Part shown: one piece after another, positions 1-8,180 of the stretch | Position numbering within the stretch: position 1 is the first letter of the stretch | How the letters are laid out: each line of letters starts with the position of its first letter | NCBI RefSeq assembly: GCF_000328685.1 | Contig: NC_019974.1 | Coordinates: 921,001 to 985,000, forward strand | Length of the DNA stretch: 64,000 nucleotides | Reading direction: 5' to 3' | From: Natronococcus occultus SP4 | GTDB lineage: Archaea > Halobacteriota > Halobacteria > Halobacteriales > Natrialbaceae | Notes under the pieces: generated by a model | The model's database searches: none | What the model saw: only the letters and a program-made list of their open reading frames with translations | Told to the model about the DNA's origin: nothing | Program-made: the position numbers and the translations under genes

Positions 1-178
1 TGACGTTCCGCTCTCGACGACCTACCGCAAGCTCGAGCTGCTCGAGGACGCCGACCTGCTCGAGGAGAAGCTCCGGATCCGTCAGTCGGGCCGCCACGCA
101 AGCGAGTACGATCAGCGCGTCGACGGCATCCGGATCTCCGTTGACGGCGAGGACGGGGTCGCGCTGGAGCTCTCGTAG
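1..178 (+). CDS. HTH transcriptional regulator, C-terminal part (cut by window edge)
   Basis: Open at the left edge; 58 residues remain, read from base 2 to a TAG at 176-178. The fragment holds the recognition helix and wing of a winged-helix protein (LSTTYRKLELLEDADLLEE, then RIRQSGRHASEYDQ). It matches, motif for motif, the regulator at 36952..37320 (SSTVYRKLELLTDAGLLEE and GGKHASEY), so the two are paralogues. The complete paralogue sits beside a molybdoenzyme operon; what this copy controls lies outside the window or is the DUF420 gene 50 nt downstream. Specific effector unknown. Family placement (small ArsR/TrmB-like wHTH) is inference. Confidence 0.8.
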   Translation, partial: DVPLSTTYRKLELLEDADLLEEKLRIRQSGRHASEYDQRVDGIRISVDGEDGVALELS

Positions 179-228
179 CGGCCGTCGAAACGGCAAGACA
201 GATAGGCGGGTGCTCCTAACCTCGAACG

Positions 229-828
229 ATGGCAACCGCCGACGCGAGAGAACGACTCCGAGAGCGGCCGATCGGCGTAACGATCCTGTTGACGGTCGTC
301 GGCTACGGACTCGTCATCGGAACCTTCATCGCGGACATTCCGATCTACCCCGATCTGACGAACGCACAGGTCAACCTGTTCACCCACGCGATCGCGGTGA
401 TCAACTCCGTGACGACCGTACTGATCGTCGCCGGCTGGTACTGGATCCGTGCGGGCGAGATCGACAAACACCGCGCGGCGATGACGGGCGCGTTCGCGAC
501 GATCATCCTGTTTCTGGTCGTCTACCTGATTCGGGTCGGCGGGGGCGGGACGAAGGAGTTCGTCGGCCCCTCCCCGGAGTACGAGCTCTACCTCGCGATG
601 CTGGCGATCCACATCGTGCTCTCGATCGTCGCGGTGCCGGTCGTGTTGTACGCGCTGATCCTGGGCCTTACCCACACCCCGTCCGAACTTCGGGAGACTG
701 CTCATGCACGCGTCGGCCGCATCGCCGCTGGAAGCTGGGTCCTGAGTCTCGTGCTGGGCGTCGTCACCTACCTCATGCTCAACCACATCTACGGCTACGA
801 GTTCGCGATGCTCGTTCCGATTCTCTGA
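229..828 (+). CDS. DUF420 membrane protein
   Basis: 199 residues with about five membrane helices (roughly residues 16-36, 49-69, 84-103, 120-143, 166-187) and conserved histidines in or next to helices (FTHAIAVINS, AIHIVLSI, NHIYGY). This pattern fits the DUF420 family, relatives of which (CtaM/YozB) are linked to assembly of heme-copper oxidases in bacteria; in haloarchaea it commonly lies near cytochrome oxidase assembly genes, and heme O synthase lies about 9 kb away here. Exact function in archaea is not established. Start ATG at 229 is chosen because the first helix begins soon after it. Confidence 0.85.
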   Translation: MATADARERLRERPIGVTILLTVVGYGLVIGTFIADIPIYPDLTNAQVNLFTHAIAVINSVTTVLIVAGWYWIRAGEIDKHRAAMTGAFATIILFLVVYLIRVGGGGTKEFVGPSPEYELYLAMLAIHIVLSIVAVPVVLYALILGLTHTPSELRETAHARVGRIAAGSWVLSLVLGVVTYLMLNHIYGYEFAMLVPIL

Positions 829-902
829 GGGCGTCCGCCCCGTGGCCGCGGGCTCGTACCGTCGGGGCGTAGCTTGGTATTCCCGGCGACCGTACGCTCG
901 GT

Positions 903-1436
903 ATGAAGCTCCGAGGCTCGCGCTCCCGCGAGGACGTCGCGGCGTTTCTCGACGACCGATCGATTCCGATCAGACTCGGCTGTCGAACCCCCGCGGACCA
1001 CCCATGGATGGTATCGTTGTGGTATCGCCGACGAACCGTCGAGACGGGACCGACGGGCGACGGCAGCGGTGACGAGGGCGACGGCAGAAGCGCCGAAGAC
1101 GACGAAGGGAACGGAGCTGCCGACGAACACGACGGCTGGGTCCTCGAGTGTGCGACCTCGGCCGAGGCTAACGTCGTCGACTACCTCCAGGAGACCCCCG
1201 CAATCTCGTTCGAGGTCTCGACGAACCGTCCGCCGTACGCGGGGGTTCGCGGCCGGGGCGAGGCGTCGATCGAGCCCGATCCCGAGAAGGCGGTGCTGCG
1301 GGACCTCCTCGAGCGCTACCTCGGCGGCACCGACTCGGAGCTCGCACGGACGCTACTGCGCGAGGATCGCGAGGAGGTGACGATCACGATCGAACCCGCT
1401 GTCGTCTACGGCTGGGACTTTTCCGATCGGATGTAG
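903..1436 (+). CDS. Pyridoxamine 5'-phosphate oxidase-like FMN-binding protein
   Basis: 177 residues. The N-terminal stretch (FLDDRSIPIRLGCRTPADHPWMVSLW split over residues 17-42) has the split-barrel signature of PNPOx-like flavin/F420-binding proteins, where a beta strand carrying a small-molecule binding loop precedes a P-W-V/M-S-L-W-Y turn. An acidic, low-complexity insertion (about residues 45-80, rich in G, D, E) interrupts the barrel and is typical of haloarchaeal adaptation. The C-terminal half contains a strand (SFEVSTNRPPYAGVRGRG) usual for this family. Substrate unknown; could be a general stress or heme-degrading-like flavoprotein. Monocistronic. Confidence 0.72.
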   Translation: MKLRGSRSREDVAAFLDDRSIPIRLGCRTPADHPWMVSLWYRRRTVETGPTGDGSGDEGDGRSAEDDEGNGAADEHDGWVLECATSAEANVVDYLQETPAISFEVSTNRPPYAGVRGRGEASIEPDPEKAVLRDLLERYLGGTDSELARTLLREDREEVTITIEPAVVYGWDFSDRM

Positions 1437-1479
1437 ACGCCAGCCCGGCGGGGATTCATCCTCGCCGTCCGCGACCCGC

Positions 1480-2721
1480 TCAGCGCTCGGCCGCACGCTC
1501 GTACCGGATCGGCAGCGATTCGACGCCGTAGACCAGCGAACTGCGAACCGGCTGCAGATCGGTGTCGACCGTCTCGATCGTCGCGGTTCGGGCACAGAGC
1601 TCCTCGAAGGCGACCCGCGCCTCGAGGCGAGCCAGCGACGCGCCCAGACAGTAGTGGGTCCCGTGGCCGAACGCGAGGTGCTGGTTGGGCGATCGGTCGG
1701 GAACGAACGCGTCCGCGTCCTCGAACTGCCGTTCGTCCCGGTTCGCGGAGCCGAGCCAGACGACGAGCCGATCCCCCGCTTCGATCTCTGCGTCCCGGAG
1801 CGTCACGTCCTCGGTCGCGACGCGGGACATCGCCTGAACCGGGGCCCGGTAGCGCAGCGCCTCCTCGATCGCTCGACCGATCGCGTCCGGCTCCGCGCGG
1901 AGATCGTCGAACAGCTCGTGGGCGTCGAAACAGCGGACGGCGTTCGCGATGAGGTTCGTCGTCGTGATGTTGCCGGCGATGAGCAACAGCATACAGGTTC
2001 CGAGCGCTTCCTCCTCCGAGAGCCGGGAGCCGTCCTCGAGCTCCCGGGTAACGATCTTCGTCATGAGATCGTCCTGGGGCGACTCGCGGCGGTCGGCGAT
2101 CATCTCGAAGAAGTAGTTCGCCATCTCCATCTGGGCCTCCCGCTGTCGCCGGGCGAACGCTTCGCTCTCATCGTCCGCGCTCGAGGACTCGACGAGCGTG
2201 TCCGACCACCGCTTGAACTGGTCGCGATCCTCGGCGGGGACGCCGAGCAGCTGGGCGATGACGACGACGGGAAGCGGGTACGCGACGTCCTCGACGATGT
2301 CCAGTTCGCCCCGGTCGTCGGCAAGCGCATCCGAGAGCAGGTCGATCGCCAGCTCGCGGATCTCGGGCTCGAGCTCCCGGAGCGCCCGCGGTTCGAACGC
2401 GTCGTCGACGACGCCGCGAAGCTCGTCGTGGCGGGGCGGATCCTGGAAGAGCATCGTCTCGAAGAGCAGCCCCTCCTCGGGCCGCTCCGGTTCCTGGAAG
2501 TCGTCGGCCAGCCGCGGGTTCACCGAGAACGTCTCGTCGTCGTCGAGGACGCGCTTGACGTCCGCGTACCGAAAGACATCCCAGGTTCGACGGTCCGGAT
2601 CGTACCGGACGGGTGCGTCCTCGCGCATCTGTCGGTACCAGTCGAACGGTTCGAGCCACGCTTCTCGGGACGCGAGCTCGTCGGGAAACACCTGCAATCC
2701 CTGTGGATCTGCGCTACTCAT
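1480..2721 (-). CDS. Cytochrome P450
   Basis: 413 residues, the usual length of a soluble class-I P450. The ExxR motif is at E287-R290 (EEALR) and the heme loop is FGHGTHYCLG with the axial thiolate Cys358. The I-helix reads AGNITTT (249-255); the acidic residue of the usual AG(G/A)(E/D)TT motif is absent, which is odd because that acid-alcohol pair normally handles proton delivery during O2 activation. No ferredoxin or reductase gene is adjacent, so the redox partner must be elsewhere. Substrate unknown; isoprenoid or fatty-acid hydroxylation would be guesses. ATG at 2719-2721. Confidence 0.95.
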   Translation of the reverse strand: MSSADPQGLQVFPDELASREAWLEPFDWYRQMREDAPVRYDPDRRTWDVFRYADVKRVLDDDETFSVNPRLADDFQEPERPEEGLLFETMLFQDPPRHDELRGVVDDAFEPRALRELEPEIRELAIDLLSDALADDRGELDIVEDVAYPLPVVVIAQLLGVPAEDRDQFKRWSDTLVESSSADDESEAFARRQREAQMEMANYFFEMIADRRESPQDDLMTKIVTRELEDGSRLSEEEALGTCMLLLIAGNITTTNLIANAVRCFDAHELFDDLRAEPDAIGRAIEEALRYRAPVQAMSRVATEDVTLRDAEIEAGDRLVVWLGSANRDERQFEDADAFVPDRSPNQHLAFGHGTHYCLGASLARLEARVAFEELCARTATIETVDTDLQPVRSSLVYGVESLPIRYERAAER

Positions 2722-2761
2722 GGGTACCGGACCACGAGGACGGACAAAACGTTCGGGGTGG

Positions 2762-3535
2762 TCAGTCGGTCGTCGGGATCGAGCGGGCGCCGAGCGCGAA
2801 AAAGACTACCGCGAGGACGGCGAGGATCCCGAGGTTCGCCAGCGCGGGATCGACCCCCGCAATCGCGGACGTCGCGGCGTTGGGATCGGTCGCCGCGCGC
2901 ACCCCGCGGGCGAAGTACGTCAGCGGCGAGAGGTTCACGAGCGGTTCGAACCAGCCGGGCAGCTGCTCGAGCGAGATGAACGTCTCGGAGAGAAAGAGCA
3001 GCGGCAGCCCGATCGCGTTGCTGGCGGCGACGGCGCCGTCCTGGGAGTCGGTGTAGCTACCCAGCATCGCGCCAACGCCACAGAAGCAGACGACGCCGAC
3101 GAGGATGTACGGCACCAGCAGCGGCGAGAAGGCGATCTCGGCGCCCGTCAGGACCACCACGAGCGCGAGGATCAGCAGGCTCGCCAGCCCGATGATGACG
3201 GCGTTGACGACCGTCTGGGCGAGCAGCCACTCGGCTCTGGTCTGGGGTGTCGTCGCGAGCTTCTCGAAGCGACTCCCCTCGCGGTGGCGCGCGACCTCGC
3301 TGCCCAGCCGCGACAGCGGGGTAAAGAGGACGACCACGGCCAGATAACCCGGGACGTAGTACGCCGGGGGCTCGGCGAACAGTCCGCCCCCGCCCGGATC
3401 AGTCCGGACCAGCGCGCCGAAGATGACGATCAGGATCACCGGAAAGAAGAAGGTAAAGAAGACCGCGGTCCGGCGACGGACAAAGGCCCGCCAGCCCGCG
3501 GCGGTCTCGGCGCGGACGCGACCGAGGCGGCTCAC
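2762..3535 (-). CDS. ABC-2 type transporter permease
   Basis: 257 residues with six predicted membrane helices (from about residue 22 FFTFFFPVILIVIFGALV to a last helix near residues 232-250). It fits the ABC-2 superfamily of one-component export permeases (DrrB/NatB/NosY type). GTG start overlaps the TGA of the upstream ATPase gene by 4 nt (3532-3535), so the two are translationally coupled and form one exporter. Substrate cannot be told; candidates include drugs, polysaccharide, Na+ or a respiratory-enzyme cofactor, the last suggested by closeness to heme O synthase. Confidence 0.9.
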   Translation of the reverse strand: MSRLGRVRAETAAGWRAFVRRRTAVFFTFFFPVILIVIFGALVRTDPGGGGLFAEPPAYYVPGYLAVVVLFTPLSRLGSEVARHREGSRFEKLATTPQTRAEWLLAQTVVNAVIIGLASLLILALVVVLTGAEIAFSPLLVPYILVGVVCFCGVGAMLGSYTDSQDGAVAASNAIGLPLLFLSETFISLEQLPGWFEPLVNLSPLTYFARGVRAATDPNAATSAIAGVDPALANLGILAVLAVVFFALGARSIPTTD

Positions 3536-4467
3536 GCCGTCTCACCTGCGGGGGCGAGTCCCGCGCTGTCGGTCCGCTCGAGCTCGGTCCGATCCGCCAG
3601 CTCGAGGTAGACGTCCTCGAGGTCGGGCTCGGCCCACGAGAGCCCGGAGTAGTCGATCCCCCGATCGGCGAGGTAGTCGACGACGCGGCCGATCTCGGCG
3701 GGGGAGACCTCGCGGACGACGACCGCACCGTCCCGGGACGCGACGGGAAACGGGAGGTCCTCGAACGCGGCCGGCTCGGCGGGCGTCTCGATCGTCAGTC
3801 GGCTCGAGCCAGCGTGGTCGGCGACCAGCCCGGCGGGCGTCCCGCGGGCGACGAGCTCGCCGTCGGCCAGCAGCCCGACGCGGTCGGCCAGGCGCTCGGC
3901 CTCGGCCATGTCGTGGGTCGTCAGGAAGACGGTAGTTCCCGCGTCGGCCAGGTCCTCGATCAGCCGCCAGACGGTCCGCCGACCCGCAGGGTCGATGCCC
4001 GTGGTCGGCTCGTCCAGAAAGAGGACGTCGGGGTCGTTGACCAGCGCGGTGCCGACACAGACCCGGCGCTGCTGGCCGCCCGAGAGGTCCTCATACCAGG
4101 TGTCGCCGGCGTCGGCCAGCCCGACGTCAGCCAGCACGGTCTCGGGATCGCGGTGGTCGTCGTACAGCCCCGCGTAGTAGGAGAGCAGCTCGCGGGCGGT
4201 GAGCCGACCCGGCGGCGAGAACGACTGCGGGAGCACGCCCAGACGGTCGCGGTCGACGGCCGTCGGCGCGGCATCCAGAACGCGCGCGCCGCCGGAATCG
4301 GGGTCGGTCGTCCCGGTGAGCGCGCGGACGAGGGTCGTCTTGCCCGCGCCGTTGGGGCCGATGAGCGCGAAGACCTCGCCGCGCTCGACCGACAGCGTCA
4401 CGCCCGCCAGCGCCGTCGTCCCGTCGTATCGTTTCTCGAGTCCCTCGGCAACGACCGGGGTGTCCAT
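3532..4467 (-). CDS. ABC transporter ATP-binding protein (ABC-2 exporter)
   Basis: 311 residues from ATG at 4465-4467. Walker A is GPNGAGKTT near residue 38, Q-loop VLPQSFSPPG, signature LSGGQQRR, Walker B VLFLDEPTTGID and an H-loop TTHDM follow in normal order. A C-terminal domain of about 80 residues after the H-loop (ending in DLEDVYLELADRT) is typical of NatA/CcmA-like exporters. A longer reading upstream of 4467 lacks family similarity and was not used. Cotranscribed with the permease downstream. Divergent from the F420-dependent oxidoreductase gene. Confidence 0.93.
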   Translation of the reverse strand: MDTPVVAEGLEKRYDGTTALAGVTLSVERGEVFALIGPNGAGKTTLVRALTGTTDPDSGGARVLDAAPTAVDRDRLGVLPQSFSPPGRLTARELLSYYAGLYDDHRDPETVLADVGLADAGDTWYEDLSGGQQRRVCVGTALVNDPDVLFLDEPTTGIDPAGRRTVWRLIEDLADAGTTVFLTTHDMAEAERLADRVGLLADGELVARGTPAGLVADHAGSSRLTIETPAEPAAFEDLPFPVASRDGAVVVREVSPAEIGRVVDYLADRGIDYSGLSWAEPDLEDVYLELADRTELERTDSAGLAPAGETA

Positions 4468-4534
4468 GCGGATCGCTATCGGCGCGGCCGGCGTAAGGGG
4501 TTCGATTTCGGCACCGACGCGATCGACGATAGTC

Positions 4535-4552
4535 GTTTGCGTTTGCGTTTGC
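4535..4552. repeat. Hexanucleotide microsatellite (GTTTGC)3
   Basis: Three perfect tandem copies of gtttgc in the divergent promoter region between the ABC exporter (starts 4467, minus) and the oxidoreductase (starts 4626, plus). Too short to assign a role; could be a slippage site altering promoter spacing. Confidence 0.7.
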
Positions 4553-4625
4553 GCTTTTGGAAGCGACTCGCCTCTTGCTTTCGCAGGGCCAACGGTTAGA
4601 CGCACGTTCGTGGTACCACGGGTAG

Positions 4626-5579
4626 ATGGTACAACTCGGATACACGCTCTCGAGCGAGGAACACGAGCCGAACGAACTCGTTTCCATCGCACAGCGGGCG
4701 GAAGCAGCCGGCTTCGATTTCCTCTCGATCTCGGATCACTTCCACCCGTGGGTGCCGGCCCAGGGTGAGTCCCCGTTCGTCTGGTCGACGCTGGGCGGGA
4801 TCGCGACCGCGACGGACGACATCGAGGTCGGGGTCGGCGTCACCTGTCCGACGACCCGGATCCATCCGCTCAACGTCGCTCACGCGGTCGCGACCGTCGA
4901 CGAGATGTTCGGCGACCGGTTCACGTTCGGGGTCGGCACGGGCGAGAACCTGAACGAACACGTCACCGGCGAGCGCTGGCCCGAACACGACGTCCGTCTG
5001 GAGAAGCTCGACGAGGCAATGGACGTGATGGAACAGCTCTGGACCGGCGAGACGACGAGCCACCACGGGAAACACTACACGGTCGAGAACGCCCGCCTCT
5101 ACACCTGCCCCGACGAGCAGCCGACGACGATCGGGAGCGCGTTCGGCCCCCAGACAGCCCGGTGGGTCGCGGACAACGCCGACGGGCTCTGGTGTTCCGG
5201 ACCGAAGGAGGAGCCGGTGGAGGCCTACGAGGACGCCGGCGGCGACGGGCCGAAGTACACCCAACTGCACGGCTGTTACGCCGACACCGAGGACGAGGCC
5301 GTCGAGACGATCTACGAGTACTGGCCGAACGGCTCGGTTCCGGGCGAGCTCGGCCAGGAGCTCCCGATGCCGGCCCACTTCGAACAGGCCGCCCAGATGG
5401 TCGAGAAGGAGGATATCGCCGAGTCGGGGACGACGACCAGCCCGGACCCGCAAGACCACATCGACAGCATCGAGCAGGCGATCGACGCGGGCTACGACCA
5501 CGTTCACTACCACCAGGTCGGCCCCGACCAGGAGTCGGCGATCGAACTCTACGAGGAGGAAGTGCTGCCGTCGTTCTGA
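4626..5579 (+). CDS. F420-dependent LLM-class oxidoreductase (G6PDH-like subgroup)
   Basis: 317 residues of a TIM-barrel luciferase-like monooxygenase fold. The first strand (VQLGYTLSSEEH), SISDHFHPW after strand 2, GVGVTCPTT, and the phosphate-binding GVGTGENLNEHV are features of the F420-dependent glucose-6-phosphate dehydrogenase/TIGR03557-type group. It probably oxidises or reduces a small substrate with coenzyme F420 in the cytoplasm; the actual substrate is unknown, and sugar specificity should not be assumed. Single gene with its own promoter region shared with the divergent ABC genes. Confidence 0.88.
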   Translation: MVQLGYTLSSEEHEPNELVSIAQRAEAAGFDFLSISDHFHPWVPAQGESPFVWSTLGGIATATDDIEVGVGVTCPTTRIHPLNVAHAVATVDEMFGDRFTFGVGTGENLNEHVTGERWPEHDVRLEKLDEAMDVMEQLWTGETTSHHGKHYTVENARLYTCPDEQPTTIGSAFGPQTARWVADNADGLWCSGPKEEPVEAYEDAGGDGPKYTQLHGCYADTEDEAVETIYEYWPNGSVPGELGQELPMPAHFEQAAQMVEKEDIAESGTTTSPDPQDHIDSIEQAIDAGYDHVHYHQVGPDQESAIELYEEEVLPSF

Positions 5580-5680
5580 GGAGCGTTCGAGGTGTCCGAC
5601 CGTCGGGTCGCCGACCGACGTTCCGTCCCGCTGCTCGCTTCACTTCCGATCCTTTGGGTCGGGTGACGACAGCTATTTTG

Positions 5681-5697
5681 CGTACACGTACGTACAC
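5681..5697. promoter_or_regulatory. Candidate operator of the vapBC pair
   Basis: Just before vapB, CGTACAC occurs twice as a direct repeat with 10-nt spacing (5681-5687, 5691-5697), and the 8-nt palindrome ACGTACGT (5686-5693) lies between. A TATA-like CTATTTT is at 5673-5679. VapB-type antitoxins usually bind such repeats to autoregulate; binding here is inferred only from position. Confidence 0.5.
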
Positions 5698-5706
5698 AGT
5701 TTTGGG

Positions 5707-5952
5707 ATGGGAACGAAAACGATCTCGCTCGCCGACGACGCCTACGAACGACTCAAAGCCGAAAAGAGGGAGGGAGAGAGCTTCAGTGACGTCGTACGCC
5801 GACTGACCGATGGCGTCACTCTCGAGGAGTACTACGGTGCGCTGAGTGACGAGACGGCGGACGAACTCGAGGAAATCATTACCGACCGACGAGCGGAGCG
5901 GACGAAAGACCGCCGCGCTCGTGTCGAGCGAATCGCGGACGCCTTCGAATGA
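5707..5952 (+). CDS. vapB: VapB-type antitoxin (haloarchaeal antitoxin VapB family)
   Basis: 81 residues beginning MGTKTISLADDAYERLKAEK, the beta-strand plus helix start of ribbon-helix-helix-like archaeal VapB antitoxins, with a SFSDVVRRL helix. The C-terminal half is a charged helix (TDRRAERTKDRRARVERI) that would wrap around the toxin. ATGA overlap (5949-5952) with vapC downstream gives coupled translation. It should neutralise VapC and repress the operon. Confidence 0.88.
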   Translation: MGTKTISLADDAYERLKAEKREGESFSDVVRRLTDGVTLEEYYGALSDETADELEEIITDRRAERTKDRRARVERIADAFE

Positions 5953-6338
5953 TACTCGACACGTCGTTTCTCATCGACGTACTTCGGGGAAACGAGGAGG
6001 TGGAAACGACCGTCCAACGGATCGATTCGGCCGGCTCTGCGCACGTGAGTACGGTGACCGTAATGGAACTCTGGGAGGGTATTCACCGCTCGAGCGCGTC
6101 CGAGCGCGAGCAAACGGCGGTCGAAAACCTGCTCACCGACGTCCGCGAACTCCCGTTCGATCGCGACTGTGCGATGACCGCCGGCGAACTGAACGCGACG
6201 CTAAGCCGAGCAGGAACACCGATCGAGGATCCCGACGTAATGATCGCTGCGACCGCGCTCGTTCACGACGTTCCCATCGTGACGAACAACGTCGATCATT
6301 TCGATCGGATCGACGAGCTCGATATCTTGACCTACTAG
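5949..6338 (+). CDS. vapC: VapC-type PIN-domain ribonuclease toxin
   Basis: 129 residues. The PIN signature starts at MILDTSFLIDVLRG (Asp4), a mid-protein glutamate lies in VMELWEGIHRS, and the C-terminal part reads DPDVMIAATALVHDVPIVTNN followed by VDHF, supplying the remaining acidic/Asn metal ligands. PIN toxins of this kind cleave tRNA or rRNA. Coupled to vapB by a 4-nt overlap. All catalytic residues appear intact, so the toxin is probably active. Target RNA cannot be read from sequence. Confidence 0.92.
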   Translation: MILDTSFLIDVLRGNEEVETTVQRIDSAGSAHVSTVTVMELWEGIHRSSASEREQTAVENLLTDVRELPFDRDCAMTAGELNATLSRAGTPIEDPDVMIAATALVHDVPIVTNNVDHFDRIDELDILTY

Positions 6339-6390
6339 ATCGAACTTTCGCAGCCCAATCCGTTTTACCGCTCCAGTGAAATCCTCGAGC

Positions 6391-7401
6391 ATGGAGTACA
6401 CGACGCTCGGTAACACGGGCACGACCGTCTCGCAGCTGTGTTTCGGTACCTGGCGGTTCGGCCGCTCGACGGGCGACCTCGAGAACGAGACCGACCACGA
6501 GGAGGCCCGCGAGCTGCTCGATGCGGCCTGGGACCACGGCATCAACTTCATCGACACCGCGAACGTCTACGGGGATCCCAACGGCACCAGCGAGCAGTGG
6601 ATCGGCGAGTGGCTCGCCGACCGCGATATCGACCGCGAGGACGTCGTCCTCGCCTCGAAGGTCTACTTCCCGTTCGACGGTCGGGGCGAGCCGGGGCCGA
6701 ACGACTCCGGGCTCGGCCGCAAACACATCCGCGCCCAGATCGAGGGAACCCTCGAGCGGCTCGGCACCGACTACCTCGATTGTTACTACATCCACCGCTG
6801 GGACGAGGACACCCCGATCGAGGAGACGATGGCGGTGCTGACGGAGCTCGTCCGCGAGGGAAAGGTCCACTACCTGGGCGCCTCGACGATGGCCGCCTGG
6901 CAGCTGACGAAGGCGCTGTGGACGAGCGACGCCGAGGACCTCGCGCGGTTCGACGTCACCCAGCCGATGGTCAACGCCACACATTACGACGCCGTCGGCG
7001 ACTACCTCGACGTCTGTGCCGACCAGGAGCTTGCGGTCTGTCCGTACTCGCCGCTGGCTGGCGGGTTCCTGACGGGCAAGTACGAGCGCACCGACGACGG
7101 CGGCGTCGAGGCGCCCGACGGCTCGCGGGGCGCCCTCGACGACATGTTCGAGGACCTGTACGCGACCGACCGCGCCTGGGACGTCCTCGAGGCCGTCGAG
7201 GACGTCGCCGACGAGCTCGACGCCTCCCCTGCGCAGGTGTCGCTGCGCTGGCTCGTGGAGCAGGACCGCTTTACCTGCGTCCCGATCGTCGGCGCGCGCT
7301 CGCCTGATCAGCTCGCGGAGAACGTCGGCGCGGTCGAACTCGAGCTCAGCGACGAGCAGTTCGAACGGATCGACGCGGCACGGACGGCCACTAAGGACTA
7401 A
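6391..7401 (+). CDS. Aldo/keto reductase
   Basis: 336 residues from the ATG at 6391; a GTG at 6376 would add five residues but the AT-rich TTTTA at 6363-6367 fits a leaderless transcript beginning at 6391. The tetrad is present: Asp and Tyr in FIDTANVYG, Lys in VLASKVYF, His in CYYIHRWD. The NADPH-binding C-terminal motif (CVPIVGARSPDQLAENVGA) is also intact. It belongs to the YajO/Kvbeta-like AKR group reducing aldehydes or ketones with NADPH; physiological substrate unknown. Monocistronic. Confidence 0.92.
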   Translation: MEYTTLGNTGTTVSQLCFGTWRFGRSTGDLENETDHEEARELLDAAWDHGINFIDTANVYGDPNGTSEQWIGEWLADRDIDREDVVLASKVYFPFDGRGEPGPNDSGLGRKHIRAQIEGTLERLGTDYLDCYYIHRWDEDTPIEETMAVLTELVREGKVHYLGASTMAAWQLTKALWTSDAEDLARFDVTQPMVNATHYDAVGDYLDVCADQELAVCPYSPLAGGFLTGKYERTDDGGVEAPDGSRGALDDMFEDLYATDRAWDVLEAVEDVADELDASPAQVSLRWLVEQDRFTCVPIVGARSPDQLAENVGAVELELSDEQFERIDAARTATKD

Positions 7402-7460
7402 CCTCCTCAAACCGGAGTCGTAGGCCTTCGCGCTGCATCCGTGGAAACGAGCACGAGCGT

Positions 7461-8111
7461 TCAAACGAAGCGAAAGACACTCGCGAGCAACACGACGAGG
7501 AGCAAGACGGGGACGACCCTGAGCGCAACGTTTCGAAGCGGGAGTAGCCGCGCCTTGTTCGACCAGTTGACGAACGAGCTTCCGATCTGAACGGGGCCCA
7601 AGATATCGCGCCGCCGCAGGGGTTGAGACGCCGCGACCGCGTCCTCGAGCCACTCGTAAAACGGCCGGAGATCCGGGTGATCGATGCTCGATCGCGTCAG
7701 CTCGACGTTGAGTTCGATATTGTACTCGAAGGCGACCTGCGTGATGTTTCCGGAGCCGACGATACACGTCGGGTTCGGGCCGTCGCGCAGGTAGAGCTTC
7801 GCGTGAAGTCCCTTCGGCTGTTTGTACAGCTGTACCTGATCGTGGTCGTCGAACGACCAGAGATCGTGAGCGATCCGGGCCGAGAACTGGTCCGACGCGG
7901 GACCGACGATCGCGATCAGCTCGTTGTCTCTGGAGCGCTCGAGAAACGAAACGATGTCATCGCGAATCGAGAGATATCCCTGATAGGTGAAGTAGCCGCT
8001 GACCAGATAGATCGTCCCGTTGCCGGTAAACAGCTCGGAGAGAGCGTCCTGAAACCGTCGGTCGGAGGAGTCGGTCGCTAGAATGCCGACACTCGATTCG
8101 GCTTCGATCAT
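7461..8111 (-). CDS. Phospholipase D-like domain protein with C-terminal membrane anchor
   Basis: 216 residues with one complete HxKxxxxD motif (H103, K105, D110 in GLHAKLYLRD) followed by GSGN at 119-122, the hallmark of the PLD superfamily. Only one HKD is present, so activity would need a dimer, as in Nuc- or type II restriction-like single-HKD nucleases. The last 25 residues (ALRVVPVLLLVVLLASV) form one membrane helix, an uncommon arrangement. It lies 69 nt downstream of an EEP-family nuclease gene on the same strand. Could be a nuclease, a phosphodiesterase or a lipid enzyme; defence function is possible but unproven. Confidence 0.8.
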   Translation of the reverse strand: MIEAESSVGILATDSSDRRFQDALSELFTGNGTIYLVSGYFTYQGYLSIRDDIVSFLERSRDNELIAIVGPASDQFSARIAHDLWSFDDHDQVQLYKQPKGLHAKLYLRDGPNPTCIVGSGNITQVAFEYNIELNVELTRSSIDHPDLRPFYEWLEDAVAASQPLRRRDILGPVQIGSSFVNWSNKARLLPLRNVALRVVPVLLLVVLLASVFRFV

Positions 8112-8125
8112 ACCACTAGTGGTAT
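8110..8125. promoter_or_regulatory. Perfect 16-nt palindrome at the PLD gene start
   Basis: ATACCACTAGTGGTAT is a perfect inverted repeat covering the last two bases of the PLD start codon (minus strand) and the bases upstream. A second inverted repeat (CCGATA 8134-8139 with TATCGG 8149-8154) follows. Their location in the 69-nt gap of an AT-richer spacer suggests operator or promoter elements. Confidence 0.6.
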
Positions 8126-8180
8126 TTTTACTTCCGATACTATTGAAATATCGGTATCGTTTCAGCTCCCCGGGAAGCGG

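Noticed and set aside
4468-4692. 75-residue N-terminal extension of the ABC ATPase
   Set aside because: The extension crosses the start and the promoter of the divergent F420-dependent oxidoreductase gene and has no ABC features.
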